Shown here piece after piece: positions 1-8,705 of a DNA stretch of 64,000 bases. The stretch comes from Collinsella sp. (GTDB lineage Bacteria; Actinomycetota; Coriobacteriia; Coriobacteriales; Coriobacteriaceae). Numbering within the stretch: the stretch's first letter is position 1; each line of letters starts with the position of its first letter. The notes beneath the pieces were generated by a model. That model searched no databases. It saw only the letters and a program-made list of their open reading frames with translations, and was not told the DNA's origin. The DNA is taken from contig DXMV01000022.1 in the NCBI GenBank assembly GCA_019414055.1, positions 1-64,000 on the forward strand, written 5' to 3'. Made by a program: the position numbers and the translations under genes.

Positions 1-26
1 TCTACCGGCGGGAACGATAGGCAACC

Positions 27-133
27 GGACACACATTCTGTCCGAGTGGTTAAAAGCGGGCACGGAATTTAAACGGCTGAAAAAGGGGCATCGACCTGCG
101 CCGATGCCCCTAAAGTGGACACACATTTTGTCC
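27..133. repeat. Pair of 17-bp direct repeats flanking a hairpin
   Basis: GGACACACATTCTGTCC (27-43) and GGACACACATTTTGTCC (117-133) are near-identical direct repeats 90 bp apart, each partly self-complementary (GGACA/TGTCC). Between them is a perfect 9-bp stem (85-93 with 102-110), a probable terminator. The bases after the first repeat, about 38-75, resemble the D-arm end of a tRNA-Ser. No gene is supported in 1-368; the region looks like a scar of repeats and tRNA fragments. Confidence 0.45.
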
Positions 134-171
134 TATAAGCCCCCCAGGGGGCACGGGCCCGTAAAAGCCAA

Positions 172-190
172 ATGGTAGGGGCGGTGGGAC
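172..190 (-). repeat. Partial duplicate of the tRNA-Leu 3' end
   Basis: ATGGTAGGGGCGGTGGGAC occurs here and again at 368-386, where it is the 3' end of tRNA-Leu including the CCA. The preceding bases (GGCACGGGCCCGTAAAA here, GGACACGGGCTCGTAA at about 345-360) are also similar, so the tRNA end and its terminator seem to have been duplicated together. This fits an attachment-site remnant or a decayed second tRNA. A second tRNA-like T-arm lies on the plus strand at about 293-319. Confidence 0.5.
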
Positions 191-320
191 ATCTGCGTAT
201 TTGTTGCGCAAATCCGCACCGGCTTCGGCTGCCTGCCGGCGTCCTCGCCGGCTCGCTACGGACGCTGCGCGTCCGCTTGACGCTCGCCCCCTCGCGGGTT
301 CGAGCCCCACCGGCATCTTA

Positions 321-356
321 AAGAAATGAGCCCGCATCCCTGGGGGACACGGGCTC
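321..356 (-). terminator. Rho-independent terminator of tRNA-Leu
   Basis: On the minus strand GAGCCCG (356-350) pairs with CGGGCTC (334-328) and is followed by ATTTCTT. It lies 12 bases past the CCA end of the tRNA. Confidence 0.65.
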
Positions 357-368
357 GTAAGCACTACA

Positions 369-453
369 TGGTAGGGGCGGTGGGACTCGAACCCACAATC
401 CTTGCGGCGAGGGATTTTAAGTCCCCTGCGTATGCCAATTCCGCCACGCCCCC
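369..453 (-). tRNA. tRNA-Leu (anticodon TAA)
   Basis: The minus strand folds as a class II tRNA. The acceptor 5' strand GGGGGCG pairs with CGCCCCT (one G-U pair), followed by discriminator A and an encoded CCA. The anticodon loop CTTAAAA carries TAA, a short variable arm follows, and the T-arm reads GTGGGTTCGAGTCCCAC. It decodes UUA leucine codons. A partial copy of its 3' end lies 180 bp downstream. Confidence 0.93.
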
Positions 454-484
454 GTGAGACTAGAAGTCTAGCACAAGCCGTCCG

Positions 485-1108
485 TTACGCGTTGACGGCC
501 ATCGAGTGTTGGCCCGACTTTTCCAAGTACTCGGCGAACTTGGCCTCGTCGCCCTTGTTCTGGTACTGCAGGGCTAGCAGGTATTCCAGGCGGCAGCTCT
601 TAACCTTGTCGTCACCGGCTTCCTTGAGCATGCGCTCCAGCTCGGGAATGTCGTTGTGGCGCTTGAGGATCATCGTGTCGTACATCAGCTGGCATTCGTG
701 TGCGACCGCCTCGGCCTGACCGCCCTCAAAGCCCTTGATCTCGTGCAGCAGCTCCTTGGACTTTTTGCGATCCTCCTGGCCAACGTAGTAGTTAAAGGCC
801 TTGATCACCAGGTCGACGCGCTGCATCTTGGGCAGGTTGAGCCCCAGCAGCAGGTCGAACATCTCGTTGGCGCGCTCGTGGTCCTCGCGCATCAGATAGG
901 AGTTCAGGCGCAGGTAGTCGCGGTTGTAGCGCGGGTACAGCATGCTGGTGAGTTTGCCGTCGAGCAAACGATCGAACTCGTCCCACTGCTTGGCAGCCAT
1001 AAGCTGCTGCAGGCGCTTAAACGTGGTGCGTTTTTTGATGCTAAAGAACACCGACACGGCGATACAGATGATAACGACGGCGGTCCAGAGTGTGCGGGAA
1101 TCGGGCAT
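485..1108 (-). CDS. Membrane-anchored helical (TPR-like) protein
   Basis: A protein of 207 residues. The start is the ATG of MPDSRTLW, because AAGGA lies 7 bases before it; the longer upstream frame has no ribosome site. One hydrophobic segment (about residues 8-25) is followed by a basic KKRTTFKR stretch, so it should be a type II membrane protein with its body in the cytoplasm. The rest is charged and helical with a TPR-like rhythm (pairs of helices with Leu, Ala and Tyr at regular spacing). No catalytic motif is visible. It stands alone between tRNA-Leu and the divergent PTS gene. I do not recognise the family; a scaffold role is only a guess. Confidence 0.75.
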   Translation of the reverse strand: MPDSRTLWTAVVIICIAVSVFFSIKKRTTFKRLQQLMAAKQWDEFDRLLDGKLTSMLYPRYNRDYLRLNSYLMREDHERANEMFDLLLGLNLPKMQRVDLVIKAFNYYVGQEDRKKSKELLHEIKGFEGGQAEAVAHECQLMYDTMILKRHNDIPELERMLKEAGDDKVKSCRLEYLLALQYQNKGDEAKFAEYLEKSGQHSMAVNA

Positions 1109-1271
1109 ATTGGGGTCCTTAGTCGCTCGTAAAGCGAGCGGTATGACAACACGTACTAGATGTATTATACGCAGCGCGTAAGCAAACTGGCATAAAAGCG
1201 CATCGAGGCTGAGCGCCATCGCTCGCTGCGGTACACTTACCTAAAGTAAACCATGAAGGGAGACATTACCT

Positions 1272-1559
1272 ATGAAGAAGATCGTTTTGGCTTGCGGCGC
1301 TGGCGCTGCTACTTCCACGCTCGTTGCCCAGAAGGTCGCCACCATGCTCGACGCCAACGGTTACGCCGGCAAGTATGAGATCGTGCAGTGCGCCATCTCC
1401 GAGGCCAAGGACGCTTGCGACGAGGGCGCCGACCTGCTGATCGCCACCACCGTTGCCCCCGAGGGCCTCACCTGCCCGTACGTGAGCGGCGTGCCCTTCA
1501 TGACCGGCATGAACCGCGTTGCTGCCGAGAAGGCCGTCCTCGACGTCATGGCTCAGTAG
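1272..1559 (+). CDS. PTS sugar transporter subunit IIB, galactitol type
   Basis: 95 residues, the usual length of a single-domain GatB-like IIB. IIB takes the phosphate from IIA on a cysteine and passes it to the sugar held by IIC. The P-loop with the phospho-acceptor is near the N-terminus: Cys8 within LACGAGAATSTLV. GAAGGGAG precedes the ATG. No IIA or IIC is adjacent; the only neighbour is the VOC gene 11 bases downstream, apparently in the same transcript. An orphan IIB may serve a transporter elsewhere or be regulatory. The fold call is firm, the substrate uncertain. Confidence 0.85.
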   Translation: MKKIVLACGAGAATSTLVAQKVATMLDANGYAGKYEIVQCAISEAKDACDEGADLLIATTVAPEGLTCPYVSGVPFMTGMNRVAAEKAVLDVMAQ

Positions 1560-1570
1560 GCGCTGACTGC

Positions 1571-1945
1571 ATGAGTGAGCAGAACGCCAACCCGGCCGAG
1601 CTCTTTGGCATGCGCGTCGCCCATGTGGGCATTAACGCCACCGACCCGGCAGACGCCCTGGAGATCGCGGAGCTGTTCTCGACGATGATGGGCCTGCCCG
1701 TTATCGAGACCCCGGTTTCGTACTTTAACGATTCGCTGATCGAGGTCATGAAGCAGAACGGTCGTGGCACCAAGGGCCACATCGGCTTTGCCGTCAACGA
1801 CATCGATGCGGCCGAGAAGTGGTTTGCCGAGCGCGGGCTCGAGGTCAACGAGGAGTCGCGCGTGCTGCTGCCCGACGGCGGCACTAAGCTCGTGTACTTT
1901 AAGCGCGAGTTCGCCGGCTTCGCCGTGCACCTGTGCCGCGAGTAG
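1571..1945 (+). CDS. VOC-superfamily (glyoxalase-like) protein
   Basis: 124 residues with the paired beta-alpha-beta-beta-beta pattern of a vicinal oxygen chelate protein. The first module begins MRVAHVGINATDP and the second KGHIGFAVNDIDAA, each with the early His that often binds metal in this superfamily; the last strand ends FAVHLCRE. Similar VOC modules are found with sugar-acid aldolases in gut bacteria, which would fit the upstream galactitol-type IIB, but the substrate cannot be read from sequence. The ATG at 1571 follows the IIB stop by 11 bases without a strong ribosome site, suggesting coupled translation. Confidence 0.75.
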   Translation: MSEQNANPAELFGMRVAHVGINATDPADALEIAELFSTMMGLPVIETPVSYFNDSLIEVMKQNGRGTKGHIGFAVNDIDAAEKWFAERGLEVNEESRVLLPDGGTKLVYFKREFAGFAVHLCRE

Positions 1946-1974
1946 CGCACAAGCTGCCATAGCTAACGAAAAAA

Positions 1975-2005
1975 GGGGTAAGGCGCGTGGCCTTGCCCCT
2001 TTTTT
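1975..2005. terminator. Rho-independent terminator after the IIB-VOC pair
   Basis: GGGGTAAGGC (1975-1984) pairs with GCCTTGCCCC (1990-1999), followed by six T. A run of A before the stem could make it work on both strands. Confidence 0.85.
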
Positions 2006-2040
2006 AATGCCGAGAGGGTGACTGACGGGCTGCCGTAAAA

Positions 2041-2222
2041 CGAAGGTGAATGCTTTTCCGCGAAGTGAACGAGTGAAATCGGACCCCTGGAGCATCGACA
2101 CTTTGGAGGCACCGTTTCCTGCGGTTTCGTAAGGTTTTTCCTGCGGTTTTGGCGTCAAAAAGTGTGGATGCTTCGGGGGTCCAAAATAGGTCGTTCACTT
2201 CGCGGAAAAACATTCACCTTCG
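2041..2222. repeat. 182-bp palindromic element, copy 1
   Basis: The 32-bp outer arms (2041-2072 and 2191-2222) match at 31 of 32 positions as an inverted repeat. Each carries the core TTTTCCGCGAAGTGAACGA. A second, imperfect pair of arms lies inside (GGACCC..GAGCATCGACACTTT and its partner), and the centre has two copies of TTTCCTGCGGTTT. A second copy of the same length lies at 5081-5262. No reading frame is convincing. It sits between the convergent VOC and histidine kinase genes. Confidence 0.85.
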
Positions 2223-2239
2223 ATTCGTGAGAGACGCCC

Positions 2240-3518
2240 CTACCGCGGCAGGCGAATCGTAAAGCGGCTGCCGACGCCCTCGACTGAGGTCACACCAATG
2301 GCGCCGCCGTGGCTGTCGACGATCCACTTGGCGATGGCGAGCCCCAGACCCGAGCCCTGCGCGCCGGCATCGCGCGCGTTGTCGGCACGGTAGAACCGCT
2401 CGAACGCGTGAGCTGCGGATTCCTGGTTCATGCCGATGCCCTCGTCCTCAACGCTTATGTCGATCGTGCCCGCGCCCGCATCCGGCGTTATGGCAAACGT
2501 GACGGTTGTGCCCGCGTCCGAATACTTGGCGGCGTTTTGCACGATCACGCGCAGCGCCTGCTTCACGAGTGCCACGTCAACCGATGCGTTGCAGCGCGGG
2601 TCGCTGGTAAGTGCGGCATCATACGCCAGCCGATATGTGTGCCCGGCATCGATCATCTGAGATTCTTCGCAAACCTCGCCGACCAGTGCAGCCAGGTTGG
2701 TATTCGCGCGCCGCAGCACGGTACGACCGGCATCGCCGCGCGCCAAAAACAGCAGCTGCTCAACGAGCTCCTGCATATGCTCGCTTTCGGCTTTGAGCGA
2801 GGCGATGGACTCTGCTAGCACGTCCGGGTCGTCTTTCCCCCAGCGGTCGAGCATGTTTACGTAGCCCTGAATCACCGCGATGGGTGTGCGCAGCTCGTGG
2901 CTTGCATCGTTGACAAAGCGCATCTGCTGCAGTTTGGCCTCTTGCATCTGGCGCAGCAGGCGGTTGAGCGCGACCTCGATACTCTCCAGATCGGCGTCGC
3001 CGGTGGTGACGCTCGGCGAGTCGACGCTTGCGCGCTCGATGGCCTGCTCGAGTGTTTCCATCTTGCCACCGGCGAGCTGCATGCGGCCGAGTTCGTCCAC
3101 GCGCAAGGCAAGGTCGTTGAGCGGTGCCATGGTGCGGCGCACGCGACGGGCGCCGCCGAGCATGTTGAGCACGCTGATGACCTGCCCGCCCGCAACGACA
3201 AGATAGAGGGGCCACAGCGCGATGAGGTCCTGCGCGAGGGGGAAAGTCTTGGTGGTACGCGCAAGCTCGACGGTATAGGTGAGCGTGGTCAGGTCCCAGC
3301 CGCGCGCGGGCGCCAGCGACATGCTGCGAACGGCGGCGCCGGGGATCCATCCCGCGGTAAACGCGCCATCGGGCAGCGTCTGGTTGTATCCATAGACGAG
3401 GATCGCCGCCGCGGCGACCAGCAGCCACAGATCGAGCCAGACGTAGCTTATCAGGCGGCGCCACATGTAGCTCCAGTTGATGGCGCGGGCGATGGAGGTG
3501 ACGCGCTTGGTCTCGGCG

Positions 3519-3535
<17 letters not shown>
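2240..3535 (-). CDS. Sensor histidine kinase of a two-component system
   Basis: 431 residues. Two membrane segments (about 30-49 and 103-125) enclose an external loop of about 50 residues, followed by a HAMP-like linker, a HisKA domain with the H-box SHELRTP (His213), and a HATPase_c domain with N-box VIVQNAAKYS, G1 DEGIGM and G2 GSGLGLAIAKW. It autophosphorylates and passes the phosphate to the upstream response regulator. The start at 3535 overlaps the regulator gene by 17 bases; the frame extends further upstream, but only as a shadow of the regulator. The signal is unknown. All catalytic boxes are intact. Confidence 0.92.
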
Positions 3536-4304
<769 letters not shown>

Positions 4305-4323
4305 GCGTGCCCCCCGTCTGCGA

Positions 4324-4866
4324 TTACTTGTCGTCGTTCAGATTTTGCTTGATGCCGTCCGCGGCGTCGGCGGCGTGGTCCATCAGGTTGTTGATGCTGC
4401 CGGGCACGTCGCCGTCGCTATCGATGCGATAACGCATGCCAAAGAACAGGCCAATAAGCATCAGCCATATCGTGGCGCCCCAGGCAAACAGCGCGACGAT
4501 GGGAATCAGGATGGGGATGTTGAGGATGATCGCATCGCGGCGCGTGGCGATAAACTTGGTGTCCAGACTCAGGCGGAAGAGCTTTTTGAGGTACTCCCAC
4601 ACGCTGTCCATCTTCTTGGAGAAGTCGGTCTTTTCACTCGACTTTTCGTAGGCTGCCTGCGCGGCGACCATCTCGGCCGAGGGCTCATCGACTGGCGCGG
4701 ACTCGGTGGCGGCATGCGCCGACGTGGTCTGGGTCTTGCCCTGCGACTCGAGCCAAATGATGGCGTCCAAAACGTTGCCGTCGGCAGCGTCGAGCGCCGC
4801 CTTGGCATCGGTGTAACTCACGTTGCACTTGGTGCGGATAGTTTCAACTTTTTCGAGGTCGTCCAT
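4324..4866 (-). CDS. DUF4342 protein with UBA-like N-terminus and membrane segment
   Basis: 180 residues. The N-terminal 45 form a UBA-like three-helix unit (VETIRTKCNVSYTDAKAALD.. then DAIIWLE), as in DUF4342 and EF-Ts N-terminal domains. A polar linker follows, then a segment with a hydrophobic stretch at about residues 125-145 (IPILIPIVALFAWGATIWLMLIG). It is first in the operon with the response regulator and kinase, so it may be an accessory or target of that system, as small membrane proteins often are. No enzymatic motif is visible. GGAAAGG precedes the ATG. Confidence 0.8.
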   Translation of the reverse strand: MDDLEKVETIRTKCNVSYTDAKAALDAADGNVLDAIIWLESQGKTQTTSAHAATESAPVDEPSAEMVAAQAAYEKSSEKTDFSKKMDSVWEYLKKLFRLSLDTKFIATRRDAIILNIPILIPIVALFAWGATIWLMLIGLFFGMRYRIDSDGDVPGSINNLMDHAADAADGIKQNLNDDK

Positions 4867-5080
4867 GACCTTTCCTTTCGTTCGATGGGCGCGACGCCGG
4901 GCGATCTGCCCGGGCGTGAGCGTTGCGTTCGGCGGTCTGCGTTGCGCGGTGCCGCCCCGCCCTTGGTCGAACTCTATAGTGCAGGTTATAGATTAAGCGA
5001 TTCTTGAGCCAAGATTAATGTTGGATGAGTTTTTGGGTGGCAGTGGGGAAGGGAGAGGTGTTCTTCTGGGTGGCTAGCAG

Positions 5081-5262
5081 CGAGGTCTAATACTTTTCCG
5101 AGAAGTGAACGAGCTAAATCGGACCCCCGAAGCATCGACACTTTAAGGGCATCGTTTCCTGCGGTTTCGATACTGGAATCCTGCGATTTTGCCGACGAAA
5201 AATGCGGATGCTTCAGGGGTCCTAAAACAGACGTTCACTTCGCGGAAAAGTATTAGACCTCG
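5081..5262. repeat. 182-bp palindromic element, copy 2
   Basis: Same length and architecture as 2041-2222: outer arms 5081-5112 and 5231-5262 match at 30 of 32 positions. The core TTTTCCG.GAAGTGAACG and inner GGACCCC..AGCATCGACACTTT are shared with copy 1. The outermost 12 bases differ (CGAGGTCTAATA here, CGAAGGTGAATG in copy 1), yet the opposite arm changes with them. Otherwise the 514-bp gap before abiEi holds only the abiE promoter. Confidence 0.85.
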
Positions 5263-5342
5263 ATAGCGGGGGATGGTGAGCCGGTATCAAGCCGGCGTCA
5301 AAAATGGGATAAGAAAGGCGTATGGATCGCATGGATCAAAAA

Positions 5343-5383
5343 CATGTTGCAAAAGTATGAAAATGTCCTACAATTGCAACATG
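5343..5383 (+). promoter_or_regulatory. abiE promoter inside a perfect 10-bp inverted repeat
   Basis: CATGTTGCAA (5343-5352) and TTGCAACATG (5374-5383) are perfect inverted repeats with 21 bp between. Within them lie a -35 TTGCAA (5347-5352) and a -10 TACAAT (5369-5374) 16 bp apart. A start site 7 bases past the -10 would fall on the ATG at 5381, giving a leaderless message. AbiEi antitoxins are known to repress their own promoter through inverted repeats, so this is the likely operator. Confidence 0.7.
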
Positions 5384-6004
5384 AAGTACTTTAGCAACAT
5401 AACGGCGATAAGCGAGCTCTCCGAGAGCGAGGGCGTGTTCACCACAGCTCAGGCGGCTCGCATGGACATCTCTCGAGATGCGCTGGCACACTCATGTCGT
5501 GCGGGGCGTCTTGAACGGATATGCCACGGCGCCTACCGGATGGCTGGAACGCAGCGCCGAGACACCGACGAGCTCAACGCTTTTTGGAAGCTCACCAATC
5601 CCTCCCTTTGCGCGTGGGAGAGAAAACGCCAGTGGGATGGCATCGCCGTGAGCGGTACGACTGCGGCGAACCTGCAGCAAATGGGCGATTTCTATCTGTC
5701 CCCCTACAGGATGACCGCGCCCATGCGCATCAATACAAGAAACGAATCCCTTTCTTTTGCAAAGCGCGAGATCGCTGAGCAGGATATCGTTTGGCTCGAC
5801 GGCCTGCCGGTAACCAGACCCGAGCGCACGCTTGTCGATCTTTGCCTCGATTGCGAGGACCCCTCATTAATTATCGATGCCTATCACGACGCGCTTGGGC
5901 GTGGACTCGATACGCAGCGGCTGAAATATCTTGTAAAAGAGAACTCTAAAACCGCCAAACGACGCGAGCTAATGACGCCTCTATTAATGGTGCTGAACGG
6001 GTAA
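5381..6004 (+). CDS. AbiEi-family antitoxin / transcriptional repressor
   Basis: 207 residues. The N-terminal winged-helix region reads ELSESEGVFTTAQAARMDISRDALAHSCRAG in sense (helix-turn-helix at about 15-45), followed by RLERICHGAYRMAG, the typical AbiEi wing; the C-terminal half is the helical AbiEi domain (GLPVTRPERTLVDLC). It binds its own promoter and counteracts the toxin encoded 15 bases downstream. Start: the ATG at 5381 begins the conserved domain and falls at the predicted transcription start; no ribosome site lies upstream, which fits a leaderless message. An earlier in-frame start at 5273 would lie before the promoter. Confidence 0.88.
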   Translation: MKYFSNITAISELSESEGVFTTAQAARMDISRDALAHSCRAGRLERICHGAYRMAGTQRRDTDELNAFWKLTNPSLCAWERKRQWDGIAVSGTTAANLQQMGDFYLSPYRMTAPMRINTRNESLSFAKREIAEQDIVWLDGLPVTRPERTLVDLCLDCEDPSLIIDAYHDALGRGLDTQRLKYLVKENSKTAKRRELMTPLLMVLNG

Positions 6005-6019
6005 TGCGAAACGGAGGAC

Positions 6020-6910
6020 ATGGTGAAGTACAAAACGCCTGCCGCATTGGAGATGGCTGTTAGGAATGCCGCAAGGCAGTCGCCGATGGATACTAATCGG
6101 GCGATTGTCGGTTTCTACTTTCACCGCCTCCTATGTCGCGTTTTTTCAGAAGATGACTGCCGCTTTGTGCTTAAAGGTGGGCAAAGCGTCCTGGCGCGAA
6201 CACTTGATGCGCGTGTCACAAGAGATATTGACTTGGTTGCTCAAGAGGAGAGTCTCGAAGGGGCTATTGCCGATTTGGTTCAGGCGGCTTCGATTGATTT
6301 GGACGATTTCGTTTCGTTTGCCTCTGATCGTGCAGAGGAGATTAAAGCTGAAGACGAGTATCGGTGCGGTGCGAAGGTGTGGTTCACCCCCTTTATGGGA
6401 GCCAAGAAGCTGCAGCTAATTTCAATTGATTTGGTAATTGATGAGGTGCGGGGACTTGAGCCTGAAGTTCTTGCGCCGGTCGATCGCTTGGATATCGAAG
6501 GGCTCCCGGTCTGCGACTATCGAGTGTGTCGAGCGGAGAGTGCCCTTGCAGATAAACTGCTCGCAATGATCGAGCTGCATGACGGTCGCCCCTCTTCGCG
6601 AATCAAGGACATAGTCGACATCTTGGTGTACGCGAAAACTTGCCCTGTCGATGGGGCTACGCTCGCTGAAAGAGTCGAGAAGGAAGCGTCTGCTCGTAAG
6701 GTGGCAATGCCGGAAGAGTTCGTGGCGCCTCTCTGGTGGAAACAAAATGGTTCTGCGCAGTACGTAAAGATGGCGAGGCAGGCGGGGGTACTTGATCTCG
6801 CGGGGAACATTGCTGGGGCAGAAGAGATTGTCAATCGGTTGTATGCACCGTGCTTTAATCATTCGGCGAATATGTGCAAATGGAATCCTCAGACCACGGG
6901 ATGGGAATAG
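6020..6910 (+). CDS. AbiEii/AbiGii-family nucleotidyltransferase toxin
   Basis: 296 residues. The nucleotidyltransferase core shows LKGGQSV (residues 51-57) followed by TRDIDL with Asp69 and Asp71, the metal-binding pair; a later LADKLLAMIELHDGRPSSRIKDIVDI is the conserved helical part of the family. AbiEii toxins block growth upon phage infection in type IV toxin-antitoxin systems; several relatives transfer nucleotides to tRNA. GGAGGA lies 6 bases before the ATG. It follows the antitoxin by 15 bases and is closed by a strong hairpin. The length is normal and all motifs are intact. Confidence 0.9.
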   Translation: MVKYKTPAALEMAVRNAARQSPMDTNRAIVGFYFHRLLCRVFSEDDCRFVLKGGQSVLARTLDARVTRDIDLVAQEESLEGAIADLVQAASIDLDDFVSFASDRAEEIKAEDEYRCGAKVWFTPFMGAKKLQLISIDLVIDEVRGLEPEVLAPVDRLDIEGLPVCDYRVCRAESALADKLLAMIELHDGRPSSRIKDIVDILVYAKTCPVDGATLAERVEKEASARKVAMPEEFVAPLWWKQNGSAQYVKMARQAGVLDLAGNIAGAEEIVNRLYAPCFNHSANMCKWNPQTTGWE

Positions 6911-6921
6911 TCTAGATAGTT

Positions 6922-6956
6922 GAGCCGGCGGCAGGATTAGTTCCTGTCGCCGGCTC
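6922..6956. terminator. Terminator between abiEii and the convergent HsdM/S-like gene
   Basis: GAGCCGGCGGCAGGA pairs with TCCTGTCGCCGGCTC (one G-T pair) around the loop TTAGT. It lies between convergent genes and could serve both, though the T-tract is poor. Confidence 0.7.
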
Positions 6957-6979
6957 AAGTCGTTTCTACTGCCTATGTG

Positions 6980-8416
6980 CTACTCGCAGATTTGGTCGAC
7001 CACCTCGGTGATGGTCTTTTTTGCGGCTGCGAGGTCGCGCTGTGCTTGGGCGACAGCGGCCTCGGCTTGCTTTTTTGCCTTTACGACCTCGGCAAAGCGA
7101 TTGATGGATTCGCTGTACTCGCGTGTGCGCGGGTCGAGTGCCGGCGGGACTTCAATCTCGAACAGGTCGTTCGGGCGGATGGCGCGGATGCCGGCTGCTT
7201 CGGTTAATGCTTGAATCAGCTGTGCCCCATGGCCTTCTGTGAGGTATCCAACGATTATCTCCGAAAACACCACGCGCTCCTCGTCGGTCATCGTTTGGAA
7301 TGACGGACGAATGACGGTGGTGTTGTGCGAAGCAACCAAGTGTTGCTTTGCATCATCGGCGCTGACGACCAGCAGGTTGGACGCGCCGTAACGACCCAGC
7401 ATGCGTGGCATGACGATATCTCCAGCGCGGAGCTCATAGCGGTCGAGAACGCTGGGGTCCACCTTTACGATTTTTGAATCCGAACCATTTGCACTTTCTG
7501 CAGTGTCTGCGGGCAGAAGGTTGCCGTCCTGAAAATCCTGAGATGAGATACGTCGTACCTCGACCGCATCAATGTGGTTTGACGTGGTGCTCTCGCGGGG
7601 CATAAATGGTGCCACTCGCGTAAAAGCGTCACCGATCGTGGCGCTGTAGTTTCGGGTGAGGCTGATAAGGCTGATTTTGCTTTTTGAGAGGGCTGCGCGA
7701 TGCAGGAGTAGCTCGCGCGTCGCAAAAATGGACGTTTCGATAGGCGTCGACCTGGGCGTATTGGTATCAATACGGGCCCAGTCAGGAGAGATGGCAAAGG
7801 TGATATCTGAGTAATACGATGTTTCAGTCACATATCGAAAACGCGGTCCGGATTCGATTGCGCTGCGAAATGAAACGCTGCGATTTCCTGAAGACAATAT
7901 GAGAAGTGCGCTTGTCATGTAGGGCCTGGGCTCAGAAAGTGGCAAATAAACGACGCTCTCGATGAGTCCTTCGCGTATCAGGATTGTGCGTGCCTGCTCG
8001 GCTTTATCAAGTAGGTTGGCGGGCAGCACTACGGCTGCGCGGGTGCGATCTGAAAGGGCGAGCGCATACAGGCACCAAATAAAGGGACCCCAGTCGCAAA
8101 AATCGAGGTAGCCGGGCTCTAGGTAATCAATCAAGGGCATGCAATCTTTTTCGATGTCGCGTTTGTCCGTGCGGTAATAACCCAATGCATCGATAAACAC
8201 CGGCGCCGTATCGTCATTGCCGGCGTCCTGCTTGCCGGGCTCGAGCTCGCAAATATTGGGTACGCCGTTGCCGTTCAGGCTGAAGCATTCACGAAGCGCT
8301 TTGCAGTCGATGGCACCAGGTAAGCGCACGGTGAGCAGACGGCTGCCCTGCTCCAAATTAAGCGCGCGCGAGAGAGCAGCGGCGGTGAGGCGTGGCAATG
8401 ATGTAGTTTCGCGCAT
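6980..8416 (-). CDS. HsdM/HsdS-like protein lacking methyltransferase motifs (paralogue 1)
   Basis: 478 residues. Residues of about 130-195 resemble the post-catalytic part of type I N6-adenine methylases (RAAVVLPANLLDKAEQ, ILIREGLIESVVYLPL, MTSALLILSSG). The C-terminal half resembles one HsdS half-subunit: a variable target-recognition-like region, LRAGDIVMPRMLG, then a long terminal coiled coil (KAKKQAEAAVAQAQRDLAAAKK). The SAM-binding loop and an NPP(F/Y) motif are not visible, so it probably does not methylate. Start at 8416 by an AAAGGG site; the longer frame lacks one. It is divergent from the VirD4-like operon and related in plan to the protein at 22214-23857. The role is unknown; DNA binding is inferred. 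Confidence 0.65.
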   Translation of the reverse strand: MRETTSLPRLTAAALSRALNLEQGSRLLTVRLPGAIDCKALRECFSLNGNGVPNICELEPGKQDAGNDDTAPVFIDALGYYRTDKRDIEKDCMPLIDYLEPGYLDFCDWGPFIWCLYALALSDRTRAAVVLPANLLDKAEQARTILIREGLIESVVYLPLSEPRPYMTSALLILSSGNRSVSFRSAIESGPRFRYVTETSYYSDITFAISPDWARIDTNTPRSTPIETSIFATRELLLHRAALSKSKISLISLTRNYSATIGDAFTRVAPFMPRESTTSNHIDAVEVRRISSQDFQDGNLLPADTAESANGSDSKIVKVDPSVLDRYELRAGDIVMPRMLGRYGASNLLVVSADDAKQHLVASHNTTVIRPSFQTMTDEERVVFSEIIVGYLTEGHGAQLIQALTEAAGIRAIRPNDLFEIEVPPALDPRTREYSESINRFAEVVKAKKQAEAAVAQAQRDLAAAKKTITEVVDQICE

Positions 8417-8478
8417 GTATAGGGCCCTTTCTTCTGGTGGGTTACATATTAGCAGAAATAATTGAAAATTTCTAATGA

Positions 8479-8505
8479 CGAGAACAGCACGCTGTGCTAT
8501 TCTCG
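8479..8505. promoter_or_regulatory. Palindrome in a divergent promoter region
   Basis: CGAGAACAGCAC and GTGCTATTCTCG form an 11-of-12 inverted repeat around GCT. It lies in the 289-bp region between the divergent HsdM/S-like gene and the gene at 8706, so it is a possible operator for both. Nothing else is recognisable in this gap. Confidence 0.4.
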
Positions 8506-8705
8506 AATCAATCCAAAACCAACTCAATACCAATTGCTCGATGCAACCGCTATACAGCCTTTAGACAAACAATGCTATCGAGCAGGGTGATTTCTCTCAC
8601 CAAGTTGCAGGCTAGGTCGACAATCATCGCCCTTGCCTCAGACCATTCTAGAACTTAGAGCAGATTTACCGACAACCATCTGCAACCGGACAGGAAGAAG
8701 CATCC

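Noticed and set aside
110..364. A short minus-strand frame containing MPVGLEPARG
   Set aside because: This phrase is a known product of translating tRNA sequence; the region consists of tRNA remnants and repeats.
5273..5380. An N-terminal extension of the AbiEi protein from an earlier start
   Set aside because: It would run through the promoter and operator and has no ribosome site; the conserved domain begins at 5381.
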